Of a stretch of 57,347 bases of DNA, positions 1 to 9,700 are shown in pieces. The stretch is from positions 43,487,180-43,544,526 of the forward strand of contig OX485808.1 of assembly GCA_950295325.1 (NCBI GenBank), written 5' to 3'. The notes under the pieces were generated by a model that was not told the DNA's origin, ran no database searches, and worked only from the letters and a program-made list of their open reading frames with translations. Within the stretch, counting starts at the first letter, position 1, and every line of letters starts with the position of its first letter. A program made the translations under genes and the position numbers. Origin of the DNA: Polytrichum commune (lineage: Eukaryota; Streptophyta; Polytrichopsida; Polytrichales; Polytrichaceae).

Positions 1-647
1 CATATCTCACCAACAATGAACCGGTTGAGTTAGAACAATAACTGGCGAACACTTCAAGAAAGTTACCGATCATTTTAGAGGAATGTAGAGAATATATCTC
101 AAGTTAATAAAGAATGACCGGAGGATGTCAACATGTACAATAATCTTCCGCTTAAGTACGCACTTTGAACCAGAGCCGTAGGCGCGCACTTAGTTGGTAG
201 GCACGTACTTTACTCATATCGTTTTCTGGACCCTCTGATTCGATGAATCGCAATAGGGAAACAATGCTACCGACTTCAAAGCCTTTGAAGCTCTCCACAA
301 CACCGACCTCGACATCGATGACCAATGGCTTTGCTCTGACGTTCAAACGGAAGCTGGACATATGTATGATGAATTGTTCGACGATCGTTTGAGACGATTC
401 AGCGAAACGTTAACAAACTGACATTAAATGTCAAGTGTAAAAAAATCACGCGTTCGCGGCAAACGACTCTGCATGACATGTGTCAAACAATAAAGTACAA
501 ACCCTGATTTTTTTGTCAAAAATAAAGAAATTGCGCACTTAACCGGGATGCGTACTTAAAGCGGGAGATTACTGTAAGCGGTGGGACTTGGAAACACACG
601 GATCTCGACGGCCGATTAACTTATGCCCCAAAACCCTCCCAGACAAT
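1..647 (+). repeat. Dispersed repeat family H, copy 1 (interrupted)
   Basis: Two flanks, about 1-137 and 575-647, together form one copy of a roughly 220-bp repeat. It is split by the pogo-like element at 138-574. The left flank matches 37545-37690 (shared core CATTTTAGAGGAAT, then ACCGGARGATGTCAAC). The right flank matches what follows in the 48.6-48.8 kb copy (TTGGAAACAC, then CCGATTA and TATGCCC). The ends of the better copies carry imperfect inverted GATCGGRGAGA. The class is unknown and no coding capacity is seen. The left edge may run off the window. Confidence 0.7.
138..574. mobile_element. Pogo/Tigger-like non-autonomous DNA transposon PG1, copy 1
   Basis: The element is 437 bp and is flanked by TA at 136-137 and 575-576. 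Terminal inverted repeats read CARTAATCTYCCGCTT from both ends. It is nested in repeat family H, and removing it plus one TA restores continuity with the other H copies. The interior aligns with the element at 55.96-56.55 kb but lacks the roughly 200 bp that carries the helix-turn-helix coding relic there. A short open stretch near 270-390 reads like the acidic C-terminal part of the element's protein (key residues DIDDQ then QTEAG). It is a deletion derivative of a mariner/pogo-class element. Confidence 0.8.
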
Positions 648-779
648 GCTCACCCAAATTCCATGGGCTTCGAACTTGGGAAGCCCAAAATAAGAAGTGG
701 GGTTAAGTTAGGGTAAACTCGGTGCCGCATGAGTGGTGTCATGGCTCACAAGAGGCAGCCAAGTTCAAAGAAAGCAAAC

Positions 780-1480
780 AATATGGGCCCATGGGTTCCC
801 TCCCTCCCTCCCTTCCCCCTTAGCACGTGCGCACGGGCCACCACGACCACCACCCCACGTCCTCCCTCGTCACAGCCGACGCCAGACGGACGCCCGCAGA
901 CGCGCGTCTGCGTCCGTCGGCCGCGGGCAGAAGGGGGCCCCTTGTTGCGCAGGGAGACTGAGCGCGACTCCGGGCCCGCCACCCCCACGACCACCACCCC
1001 ACGTCCTCCCCGCGCCTCGTTGCCGTCGGCGTCAGGCGGACGGCCGCGGACGCCCGGCCGCGCGCGTCGGCGCCCGGCGGTCGCGGTCAAAGGCTCGCGC
1101 CCCTGGTGGCGATTGCAGGCGGGGGGGACTGGGCGCGACTCCGGTGCAGGCAGGCAGGCAGGCAGGCGGGGGCAGGGGGGCTGGGCGGGGCTGGGCTGGG
1201 ATGGGCGATGGCGGAGGGGGGAGCTGGCCGCGAGCGGGGGAATCATGGCGCATCAGCAGCAGTACTGGCGAGCAGCATGCAGAAGGCTCCTCCCTCCTCC
1301 CTCTGACAAGGTGGCAGGGTTTGTCGCAGCCGATCGAGATCATGCTGGCAGTGTAGAAGCCACTGTAGTGGGCGCAAGGACCATTGATCACCAGTACTGC
1401 AACAGCAACAGCAACAGCAACAGCAGGAGCAGGAGCAGGAGCAGGAAAGCAGTCGAAGCTCGGAGCTAACTTAGCTGGGA
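780..1480. other. GC-rich, CpG-rich block upstream of the AHL locus
   Basis: About 700 bp are strikingly G+C- and CpG-rich compared with everything except the AHL coding region. The block has tandem GGCA units at about 1148-1167, CAACAG units at 1400-1424 and GGAGCA units at 1424-1445. Long open frames exist here in several frames on both strands, but all have low-complexity composition (Arg, Pro, Ala, Thr) with no recognisable domain. It could be a CpG island, a distal promoter or a first non-coding exon of the AHL gene 3.4 kb downstream; the sequence alone cannot choose. Confidence 0.55.
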
Positions 1481-1490
1481 GGGGGGGCCA

Positions 1491-1522
1491 AGGGAAGGGA
1501 AGGGAAGGGAAGGGAAGGGAGG
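1491..1522. repeat. AAGGG microsatellite
   Basis: About five tandem AAGGG units form a purine tract at the downstream edge of the GC-rich block. Confidence 0.85.
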
Positions 1523-1714
1523 AGAGTCAGCCGCACCTTGTAGCTACGACGGTGGTGACTTAACTTATCGATTGTTTGGTGTGGGATAGAAGTGGCAGCT
1601 TGAAGGGAACTTGCTCTCTTCTTGCTTCTCATTGCGAATGGTCGACGCTCGGAGGTAGTTTTATCCAAAGTAAAGCTTAATCCATCTGTTCCTCCCGATT
1701 CAACCTCCACGCGC

Positions 1715-3010
1715 GCAGTACTGGAAGGTTAAGTGACTACTCATGCGGCCTGCAAACCTTGAGCAGTAGGAGGAGGAGTACCTTTTGGTTAAGTCTAAGT
1801 TCGAGGTTAGGCTTGACACTGGGTTGGCTTTGGGGTGGAATTCTGGCATACCGGCTATTCCATCACTCTCATTCCCGAGCAGGTTGTTCAAGCCTAAGCC
1901 GTGACGCATTCCTCCATTCCTCGACACACTGGAAGGTTAAGTTACGGCCTTGAGCAGGAGGACCTCTGGTATCCAGCCAGCCTACCTGCCTGCCTGCCAG
2001 CCACTGGTGGAAGTCTTCGAGGCTAGGCTAGGCTCGGCACTGCCTTGGGTTTGGGGTGGAATTCTTGGTGCGTGAACACACTGGCTTGGCGATCGACTTG
2101 AGGCTCCGCTCAGTCTCTTTCTTCGTTACTTCACTCAGAAGGTTACTAACCCACCCATTTCCCCATTCCTCCACAGACTGGAAGGTTAAGTTACTGCCTC
2201 CAAACCTTGAGCAGGAGGTCCCTTGGTATTATCATCATCCTCATCAGCAGCAGCCGCCTTGCTGTCTAGTATTGGTGGAAGTCAAGGTTAGGCTTGGCAC
2301 CGGGAACTTGGCTTTGAGGTGAAATTCTGGCACACCGATCGACTTGAGGCTCCTCAGTCTCATTCTTCGTCGCTTGCCTAACCCACCCATTCCTCCACAC
2401 ACTGGGAACCTAAGTTTCTGGCTCATTCAAACCTTGAGCAGGACCTTTGGTATCAGCAGTACTAGCCTGGTGGTGGTGGTATTAAGCTCAGCGGGGTGCT
2501 TGGTTTGGGTTGGACTCAATTGCTGGCACGACGATCGACTAGAGACTCCTTAGTTTATTTCCTTCTTGCTTAACTGAGCAGTGTGTTCACGCACTGGTAG
2601 TTAGTTACTGCCTCCAAGTTGTAAAAAGCTTAAGCAGATTGTGGTATCAGAGAGAACTGTGGCAGCTGTCGAGGTTAGGCTTACTGGGTTGGTTTTGGGG
2701 TCGAATTGTGTCATTCCCGATCTACTTGCAGCCGCATTCCTTCGTTGCCTAACTCAGCGGTTTCTCTATGCATTGGAAGCTGCGTCATTGCAAACGTTAA
2801 GAAGGCTTGAATATCATTAGCAAGGGTATACTGGTGGTGGTTGAGGTTTGGCCGGTTGGGTTGGTTTGCGGTTGAATTGTGACATTCCGATCGACTGGAG
2901 GCGCTTCAGTTTCTGTGCGCAACTGCGGGCTTTCTGCATGCAGTGGAAGTGACAACTGCCTCCTTAAGCAGGTTGTAAGATCAGTAAAGGCTGCTGTTGG
3001 GGAAGTTGGG
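1715..3010 (+). repeat. Degenerate tandem array 5' of the AHL gene (about 7 units)
   Basis: A unit of roughly 170-250 bp recurs in direct orientation. Its landmarks are CTGGAAGGTTAAGTTACTGC, then CTTGAGCAGGAGG, GGTGGAAGTC, GAGGTTAGGCTTG, GGTTTGGGGTGGAATTC, then CGATCGACTTGAGGCTCC. Units begin near 1720, 1930, 2178, 2400, 2593, 2773 and 2943. Spacing shrinks and similarity decays toward the gene. No frame stays open through the array, so it looks non-coding: either promoter, or 5' UTR or intron if transcription starts far upstream. Confidence 0.75.
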
Positions 3011-3299
3011 CTATTGTCTGGGTCGAGTTGTGGAGCTGGAGTCCGGTTGGCGATGGTGGTGTGGATCTCGTGGTATCGCTGTTGATGTACAACTGTGGGG
3101 TACATATTTTTGAATATCTCTGGTCGGTCGGTTCGTTACTGTCTCATCAGTGGCCTGACAAGAGAGTGGGTAGTCAAGTTGGCAATCAAGCTCATCAGCG
3201 CTATCTGTCCGTCTGGTCGGGGCAAACGATCAGCTTCATCTTTCGCAATCACACATTCTGGGCGGTCCTTTATAGCGCTTTTGGCGGTATTTGAGTGGT

Positions 3300-4480
3300 G
3301 CAGTATACATCTGTTGGGTGATTGATGCTATCAACAACCTCCGCAAGCTGCACTTCGTGCAAGTTTTGTACGGCTGTGCAGGGTGATCCGAGGGAGTGAG
3401 ACTGAATACTAAATAAAGAATCATTCGGTGCTTCGGTCATCGGCTTCTCCCTCCCAATTTTGTTCCCGCAACCTCGCGTGCTGTGCTGAGTCACGTGAAT
3501 TCCGAGCTTCCTTCTTTTCCCGGTTTATTCTTCGCTCCCCACTGGTCCTCGGTATTTGGTTCGCCGGTGCCGATCTGTCAATTACAACTTGATCACCATC
3601 CAGTTGATTGTAGTTCGTTTCTTAAGAGTTACCCCACTGTAACTGTAGTGCAGTGTAATGTTTTAGCAGACTGCAGATTCGAATATTAGCGGTTAACTTG
3701 TGATTGTAGTGCACCCTTCAGGAACCTCCAGCTAGCGCTAGCTGCTGTTACCAGGGTGATCGACAATCGGTAAACCTATATTCCTCTCCTATGCTGTAGA
3801 TTGTGATCACGGGTGCTTGTTGCTGCTCCTTCCGCTGGATCATCGTTGAAGACGAACTCCATCAAGTGGTGGCAAGGGTTTTTTGTGAGGCTCGGAGCAC
3901 TGTGTGGAGTCCAGTACAAGTTTGTAGTCATCGGCTGTATGACGTTCTGATCGCAGCTTGAGGAAATTCAGACTGACCTCGTGTCACTGTAACTGTACAG
4001 TGGTGCACCTAATCTTTGCACATGCAGAATCATTCGAATATTGGCAGTGTCACAACTCGTGAATGAAGTGCTGCCACCTCGATCGAACCTCTACCAAGAG
4101 CTGTCAGTAAACCTATATTCCCTTCATGGTGTAGATTGCTACTTCTCCTCCTTCCGGTGGATCATCAACGAAGTCCGCAAGTGGCTGCAAGGGTTTGTGC
4201 TGCGTGGGGAGGCGGACAAGTCTATCAAGCGTTTATTGCAGCCTGGTTACATTTTCTACTCGGCGTAGTATAAATCAGGGAGCATAGACGAGATTTTTTC
4301 CTGTATCGCAGGTTTGTTTTTATCGAACGTCGAGCTGCCTAGCGCTCATACCAGCTGGGTGATCAGTTAACCTATATTCTTCGCTCATGGTGTAGATTGA
4401 AACGCCGTTCGCTGATTGAAGTGCTGGTGGATCCTCGGGCAAACTCCAGCAGCTAGCAAAAGGAGCAGGACCTCTTGCTC
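3300..4480 (+). repeat. Second degenerate tandem array 5' of the AHL gene
   Basis: A different unit of about 260-345 bp recurs with landmarks AACCTATATTC, ATGGTGTAGATTG, CTCCTTCCGGTGGATCATC, GTCCGCAAGTGGCTGCAAGG and GTAACTGTA. AACCTATATTC-type motifs lie near 3773, 4110 and 4369. An older partial copy (TCCGCAAGCTGCACTTCGTG) lies near 3340. Further shorter duplications (GGTTAGGGTCGA at about 4540 and 4643) lead up to the coding region. It appears non-coding. Confidence 0.65.
4269..4275 (+). promoter_or_regulatory. Candidate TATA box of the AHL gene
   Basis: TATAAAT lies 594 bp before the proposed ATG, inside the second tandem array. If used, transcription would start near 4300 and give a 5' UTR of about 560 nt. 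No transcript data are available, so this is only the best-placed core promoter match. Confidence 0.35.
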
Positions 4481-4862
4481 GGAGCCAGACGAAGGGTTTC
4501 TTAAAGAAAGAATTTGTGAAGAAATAATAATTCGTGAAAGGTTAGGGTCGACTGGCGATAGCTGCAAACAAGGTTAACAGGCGAAGGGTTACCAGGCTCA
4601 AAGGAAGATTTTGTGAAGGATAATTTCTTCCTGGAACGGAAGGTTAGGGTCGATTGCTGGCACGAGGTTCTCAGGAGTAACAGGGTTTGTGGGAGCGTGA
4701 TCATCAGGAGCGCTGGCGACCGTCAGCTCCTACAAAGTGTCACAGATTGATGCCCACCAGCCCTGGGGGGTGGTGCGGGGCCTGCAGGAGAAGCTGTGGG
4801 AGGACCAGCAACAGCTTCGACACCGAGGAGCGCCACCGGGGGACTTCGGCGGGCATGTGTTC

Positions 4863-5786
4863 ATGGCGGGCGTGGGGGTTGATCACCCAGGGGCCGGTCC
4901 CGCGCCCAACGTTAATCCCACTTCGCAGCAGCAGCAAGGCAACATGACCTCCGATGAAGAGCAAAGTGGCAGCAGCGGTGGTGGAGGGGGAGGGGGCGGG
5001 GGAGGGGGACCTCCCAGCCGATCCCGCAAGCGAGCCAAAGTGAGTCGCGGGTCACAGGGAGGTGTGGGCGGAGTAGGAGGTGGCGGTGAAACCTCGCGCA
5101 AGCCGCGAGGGAGACCGCCAGGCAGCAAGAACAAGCCGAAGCCACCGATCATCATCACGCGGGACAACGGGAATGCGATGCGACCCCACGTGCTGGAGGT
5201 CCCCGGGGGTTGTGACGTGGGCGAGAGCGTCGCGAACTTCGCTCGGAGGCGGCAACGGGGAGTGTGCGTGATGGGCGGGAGCGGGACAGTGACAAATGTC
5301 ACCCTGCGACAGCCTACGACACCGGGCGCGACAGTCACCTTCCACGGCCGGTTCGAGATCATCTCGCTCTCCGGCTCCTACTTGCCTCCGCCGTCGCCCG
5401 CGACCGCGACAGGACTTACGATCTCGCTGGCGGGCTCCGCGGGCCAGGTGCTCGGGGGCAGTGTTGTTGGGGCGCTCATGGCGTCCAGTCCCGTGCTGGT
5501 CATCGCCACCTCCTTCATGGGCGCGACTTATGACCGTCTGCCTCTTGACGAGGAGCAGGATCAGCCAAGTAGCGGCCAAATGATTGCGGCAACCGGGGGA
5601 GCGCCCGCAATGATGCAGCAGCCGACGCCCGATCTGACCTCGTTTACACCTTCTGCCGCAATGCAACATTTGTACAACAACATCGTCCCGCATTCCTCAT
5701 CGCAACAACAACAACAATTGACGACGCAGGATGTGCTCAGTCAATGGGCAAGCGGTGGCCACCCGCAACGGCCCTCGCCATATTAG
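4863..5786 (+). CDS. AHL: AT-hook motif nuclear-localized protein (AHL, type I / clade A)
   Basis: AHL proteins bind AT-rich DNA minor grooves in the nucleus, trimerise through the PPC domain and recruit transcriptional regulators. They control plant growth and development. The 307-residue protein has, in order: a poly-Gly run (39-49), a basic [10 protein letters not shown] stretch likely acting as a nuclear signal (53-62), a type I AT-hook with core RGRP (82-85) followed by [10 protein letters not shown], and a PPC domain (about 105-225). The PPC domain contains LRQP (148-151) and GRFEII (162-167), the motif used for partner binding, and [10 protein letters not shown] (198-207). A Gln-rich tail ends in RPSPY, as is usual in the family. 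The gene is intronless, as expected for clade A. The start is uncertain: ATG 4863 (G at +4) is the first in frame and ATG 4944 is an alternative. The frame is open back to a TGA at 4698-4700 with no ATG, so a spliced upstream start is possible. Domain identity is firm; the exact orthologue is not. Confidence 0.95.
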   Translation: MAGVGVDHPGAGPAPNVNPTSQQQQGNMTSDEEQSGSSGGGGGGGGGGGPPSRSRKRAKVSRGSQGGVGGVGGGGETSRKPRGRPPGSKNKPKPPIIITRDNGNAMRPHVLEVPGGCDVGESVANFARRRQRGVCVMGGSGTVTNVTLRQPTTPGATVTFHGRFEIISLSGSYLPPPSPATATGLTISLAGSAGQVLGGSVVGALMASSPVLVIATSFMGATYDRLPLDEEQDQPSSGQMIAATGGAPAMMQQPTPDLTSFTPSAAMQHLYNNIVPHSSSQQQQQLTTQDVLSQWASGGHPQRPSPY

Positions 5787-5799
5787 CATCAGCTTAGCC

Positions 5800-6505
5800 C
5801 AGAATCTTGAACCTTTCTTTAAACCTTTCCTTTCCTTTTACCTCCCAAACCCAAACCCAAGGGTCAGGTTCAATCGCATGCAGCAGGCGGCGTAAGGTGG
5901 TGATTGTTGTCGTCGTCGTCCCTTCAAGGCTCAGCTGGCATGGGTGTACATGAGAGGTCGGTTCGGTGTTGTAGTAGTGAAGATTATAAGCCTCTGAATT
6001 CTTCAGTAGCAGGTGTGTAGCTGGGCGAGCGACCATCTACTTCCCAGCTGTGAATTAATATTAGCCATTATATTAGCCCATCAGAATCCCAAACCGTAGC
6101 TTTTCCCTCCCAATCCCAAACCCAAGGATCGGATTCGATCGCATGCAGGCGGCATACTTGGTGGTTGATGTTGTCACTTCAAGGTTCCATGGTTGTATAT
6201 GTGAGGTTCGGTCGGTGCAGTATTGAAGGTTAGTCTCTGAAATCAGTAGCAGCTGGAGCTGGGCGAGCAGCCATCTTCCCAGCTCATAGTAAGCCATATG
6301 AAGCCAGAATTCCCACCTTTTCCCTCCCAATACCAAACCCAAGGATTAGATTCGACCTCATGATGCAGGCGGCGTTGTCATCACTACTTACAAGACTCCA
6401 TGGGTGTGAGAGGTTGAATCAGTTTAGTGAAGATCTTAACCCTATGAATTCTGGAGAAGCTGTATAGCCAGCGACCACCTTCTTCCCAGCTCCCTGGATT
6501 ACCCT
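5800..6505 (+). repeat. Triplicated unit in the AHL 3' UTR
   Basis: Three direct copies of a roughly 200-250-bp unit begin near 5805, 6085 and 6305. Landmarks in order are CCTCCCAATCCCAAACCCAA, GGATYRGATTCGA, CATGCAGGCGGC, CTTCAAGGTTCCATGGGTGT, GAGGTTCGGT, AGTAGCAG and CCATCTTCCCAGCTC. The copies lie between the stop codon and the best poly(A) signal, so they would be transcribed. They have no long shared frame. Confidence 0.8.
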
Positions 6506-6724
6506 TGATTGATCATCATCAACCTGCACAACAACCCAGTACGTACTGCACGAGGTTTTTCTTTTTTCTTTTTTCCTTTTTTTGGGTGGATCCGTTAAAT
6601 GTCCCTTCCATTGTACATGACAGCATCGATCCATGGATCGATCACTCCGACTTCGCCATGATTCTTCTCCGTCTCCAAATGGCCCTCCAACATCCTATAG
6701 CAGCTCCAACTCTACTGTCCTTGT

Positions 6725-6730
6725 AATAAA
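6725..6730 (+). terminator. Candidate poly(A) signal of the AHL gene
   Basis: AATAAA lies about 940 nt after the AHL stop codon, downstream of the triplicated repeat. It is preceded by a pyrimidine-rich tract at about 6557-6582. Use of this signal is inferred. Confidence 0.4.
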
Positions 6731-9700
6731 AGGGTTTTAGCAAGCAGGGGGGACTCGGCCGGCGACGACCACAGTAGCAGCAGTTACTACACTGGTTGCC
6801 AAATTCCCCTTGTAGTTTGTTTACGAGAGGAATTCGAGCGACCGATCATTGGAAAAAATAAGCTTGACTCGATCGGTGGCGTAATTAATTTCATCATGAT
6901 GTGGTATTTGAGGAAGAATATATTATATCTGTACCGGTACTGCTGAACCCTTGTGGTTTTGTCTAATCGTCGACTGAGTCCTCTTATGATTCGAGTCTAC
7001 TGTACTTAGTGTCCAGTCTTTAGTGCATGACGGCCTGCTGCAGGTCCTTGGCGTCGCTAGAGCAAAATTTTTGCTAGTAGTACATGTAACCAAATTCCCA
7101 GCCCAGCTGACCCACTGATATCTGCACAGCTGCCGCGGGTAGTAGGGAAGGAAAGACCCACCATTTTAGCTTATAATGTAGTCATGAGTCCCAAGTAGCT
7201 GCAAAATTGCCTGCATTTGTCTCCTCGGGCAGCAGGAATACGATCTTGTGTACTCATGACAACATTCATATGTTGAGAGGCCCAGGAGACTCATAACTGG
7301 GGATTTGCAAGTTGTGGGGGCGTTCCTTGAAATGAAAGCAAGCATGATCTGTATGTCTACATCGCCATTCTTATTGTATTGAATTTGCAAAGCTCTAACC
7401 AGCTCCCTTCTATTTTGCAATGCCATTATGCATACGTAATCTCGCTGGTCTGCCTTACCTGCTTTCAGTCTTCGTATTAGACTACTCGCCAACCTAAGAT
7501 CTTGTGCTGAACTTCTGCATGTAATTCGCACTAGTCTGCCAGCCTGCTGTAATTTTTGACGATGAAGAAGTCATGACCTTCGAATCAATTGACAGGGGGG
7601 ATGGAATTGAATAACAGCTCGGTTTCTTCCACAATAACCTGGCTTGCAGGTTGCTTGTACTCCTGGAGCTTTGGATGATGGCTTCCATTGCAACTTGAAC
7701 ATTTCAGCCTCCTGTACTCTGGTAAAGGTTTGGCCCTTCCCACACTGAACCTAATACTTCCTCTCAATCTCAACGGTAGGAAATTAAATTGGTGGATTCC
7801 CGCCTGTATGCGAAGTCTACAATGTATTTGATTTCACCACTGTAATTTCTGCAGCATGTTAGGCCTTGTCACTCTACCCTTGAGTATTGTCCTCTCTCAT
7901 ATGGTCATGAGAAACAATGGCAAAGCCACATTTGGGGTTCACAGATTCTAGTGAACCCGCTGTGGTGTGGTATAGCTTAGGATGTAATGTGGTATTGTAT
8001 GTTCTCGATCAATCAGCGTTACTTTGCTCTTCTGCACCTGCATTTGGTCGAGGATTCACTTTTCTTGGCTTCCATGATAGAGATCCAGACTGGTTTCACT
8101 TTAGTTCTCTCTCATGGTGGTTGCCATAATCATAACGTCTTCCCTCTGTAGATGTGTGTTGCACAATGGGTCAGCCTGCAAGGTGGCTACCAACCTGTTT
8201 GATACCCTCTTGCAGTTTTAGGGCTTTCTAAGTGTAGCCGTGAGTGAGAATTACGCTTGACCCAATACACGTACGACTAAGGTGGCATTTGGACGCTAGG
8301 TTCCCTAGAGGTAGACTGGTGATTGGTGAGGAATTACTATCAATAAATGATAACTTCAGGACTGAATAACAGATCAACCTCAGCTGATGCATCTTGCATA
8401 CGCCATTTCCCATGCTATTGAAGCTGTTAACTCATGTCCAAGGTGAGTTCTCAGATCAGTACTCTAGTCATGCGGTTTGAGATACTTCGCATGTTCACTG
8501 AACATTTTATCTCCTCTTCCGATCATTCATAATCTGAATGCAGGGCTTGAGTTGCATTTTAATCTCTTGACATTTTTCTTCTTACTGTTAATACCTCCTG
8601 CTTAACCTTCATTTTGATTGATCCGAACTTATTACAGCAGTGTGCAGTGTACTTGTGTTCTGGCTCTCAAGAACGGTACAGTAGCAGGGTTGCACTTACT
8701 GTACCTTTTCTGTAACATGAATCCGGTGACTAAATGAGTTTCCAGCTCAGTTCATCATCAGGAGTTGATACTCCACTTTCTCTTTTATCCCACATTTTTT
8801 CTGCGTTGGAAATTTGTCAGGTCATGCAATGTGAGTACTACTGTTTGAGCCAAGTTCCAATTGACAGTCAACCTTGAAGATGAATGTGGGTGTTCGTCTT
8901 GAATGGTGGAAACTGATCACTTTGCAAACGTGGAACATGATGCTTGCACGTGAACGAGCATCTTCACATGGTAAATGTAACTGTAAATTGGTGGCGGCTG
9001 AAGGCCAGGGTAGGGGTCGACAGCTGAAACAATATCTGAAGTACTACTTGACAAGCCCCGTTTGAGTCGTTACATGCACTCCGAAGTCTGTGCTTTGGCA
9101 AACGAAGCAGGCTCTCCAGCTGATGTAACCAACTCAACTCATGAGGCAGGACTATATAGTCGTGGTCAGTCAGTCAGTCAGTCGGTCAGCAGAGGAATCT
9201 TATATCTCCCACGTTGTGTTTGGGGCACGTTGTTTCAGTTTCTTCCCGGCCTGCTATGGTGCCTTGCTTGCAGCATGATAAGTCGTCTGACACACATGAC
9301 TAATCTCCACAACTGGAAATAATTAGGACTTATATGGATCATGATTTGTTCAGTTGAGATACACACTAATACTCGTCTACAGGTGATTCATGATATATTT
9401 AATCTCCTCCGGATGCTCCAGATTTTCTCTGGAATTGGCCGTTTCTTCTGAGGTAACCATTTTAGTTCTCATTTTGGTTGGAGCCAGATGTGCACACCTA
9501 ATCACACACTGGACCTTGAGCTCAAGCTCAGGCAAGCTTGCGAGTTTGGTTGGGAGCATTTAATTAGACCCTTAATTACATGTGCTGAAACTGGTGGATT
9601 TTTGGTTCCTCCTTTGTTTGGGTTGATTTTCAAAGTTGAGTTCAGGTTGATGTTCAAGTTCAACCTGAAGTTTAACTTGTGAATCCCACAGGGGGCGATC

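Noticed and set aside
729-1469. Overlapping 120-246-codon open frames in the GC-rich block on both strands
   Set aside because: All are low-complexity products of GC-rich simple sequence, mutually overlapping, with no domain or consistent codon preference.
4883-5693. Long - strand open frames opposite the AHL gene
   Set aside because: They are antisense shadows of the GC-rich AHL coding sequence; the sense protein has clear AT-hook and PPC motifs.
7166-7531. A 120-codon open stretch on the - strand
   Set aside because: It has no ATG start, no recognised domain and no supporting splice or promoter context.
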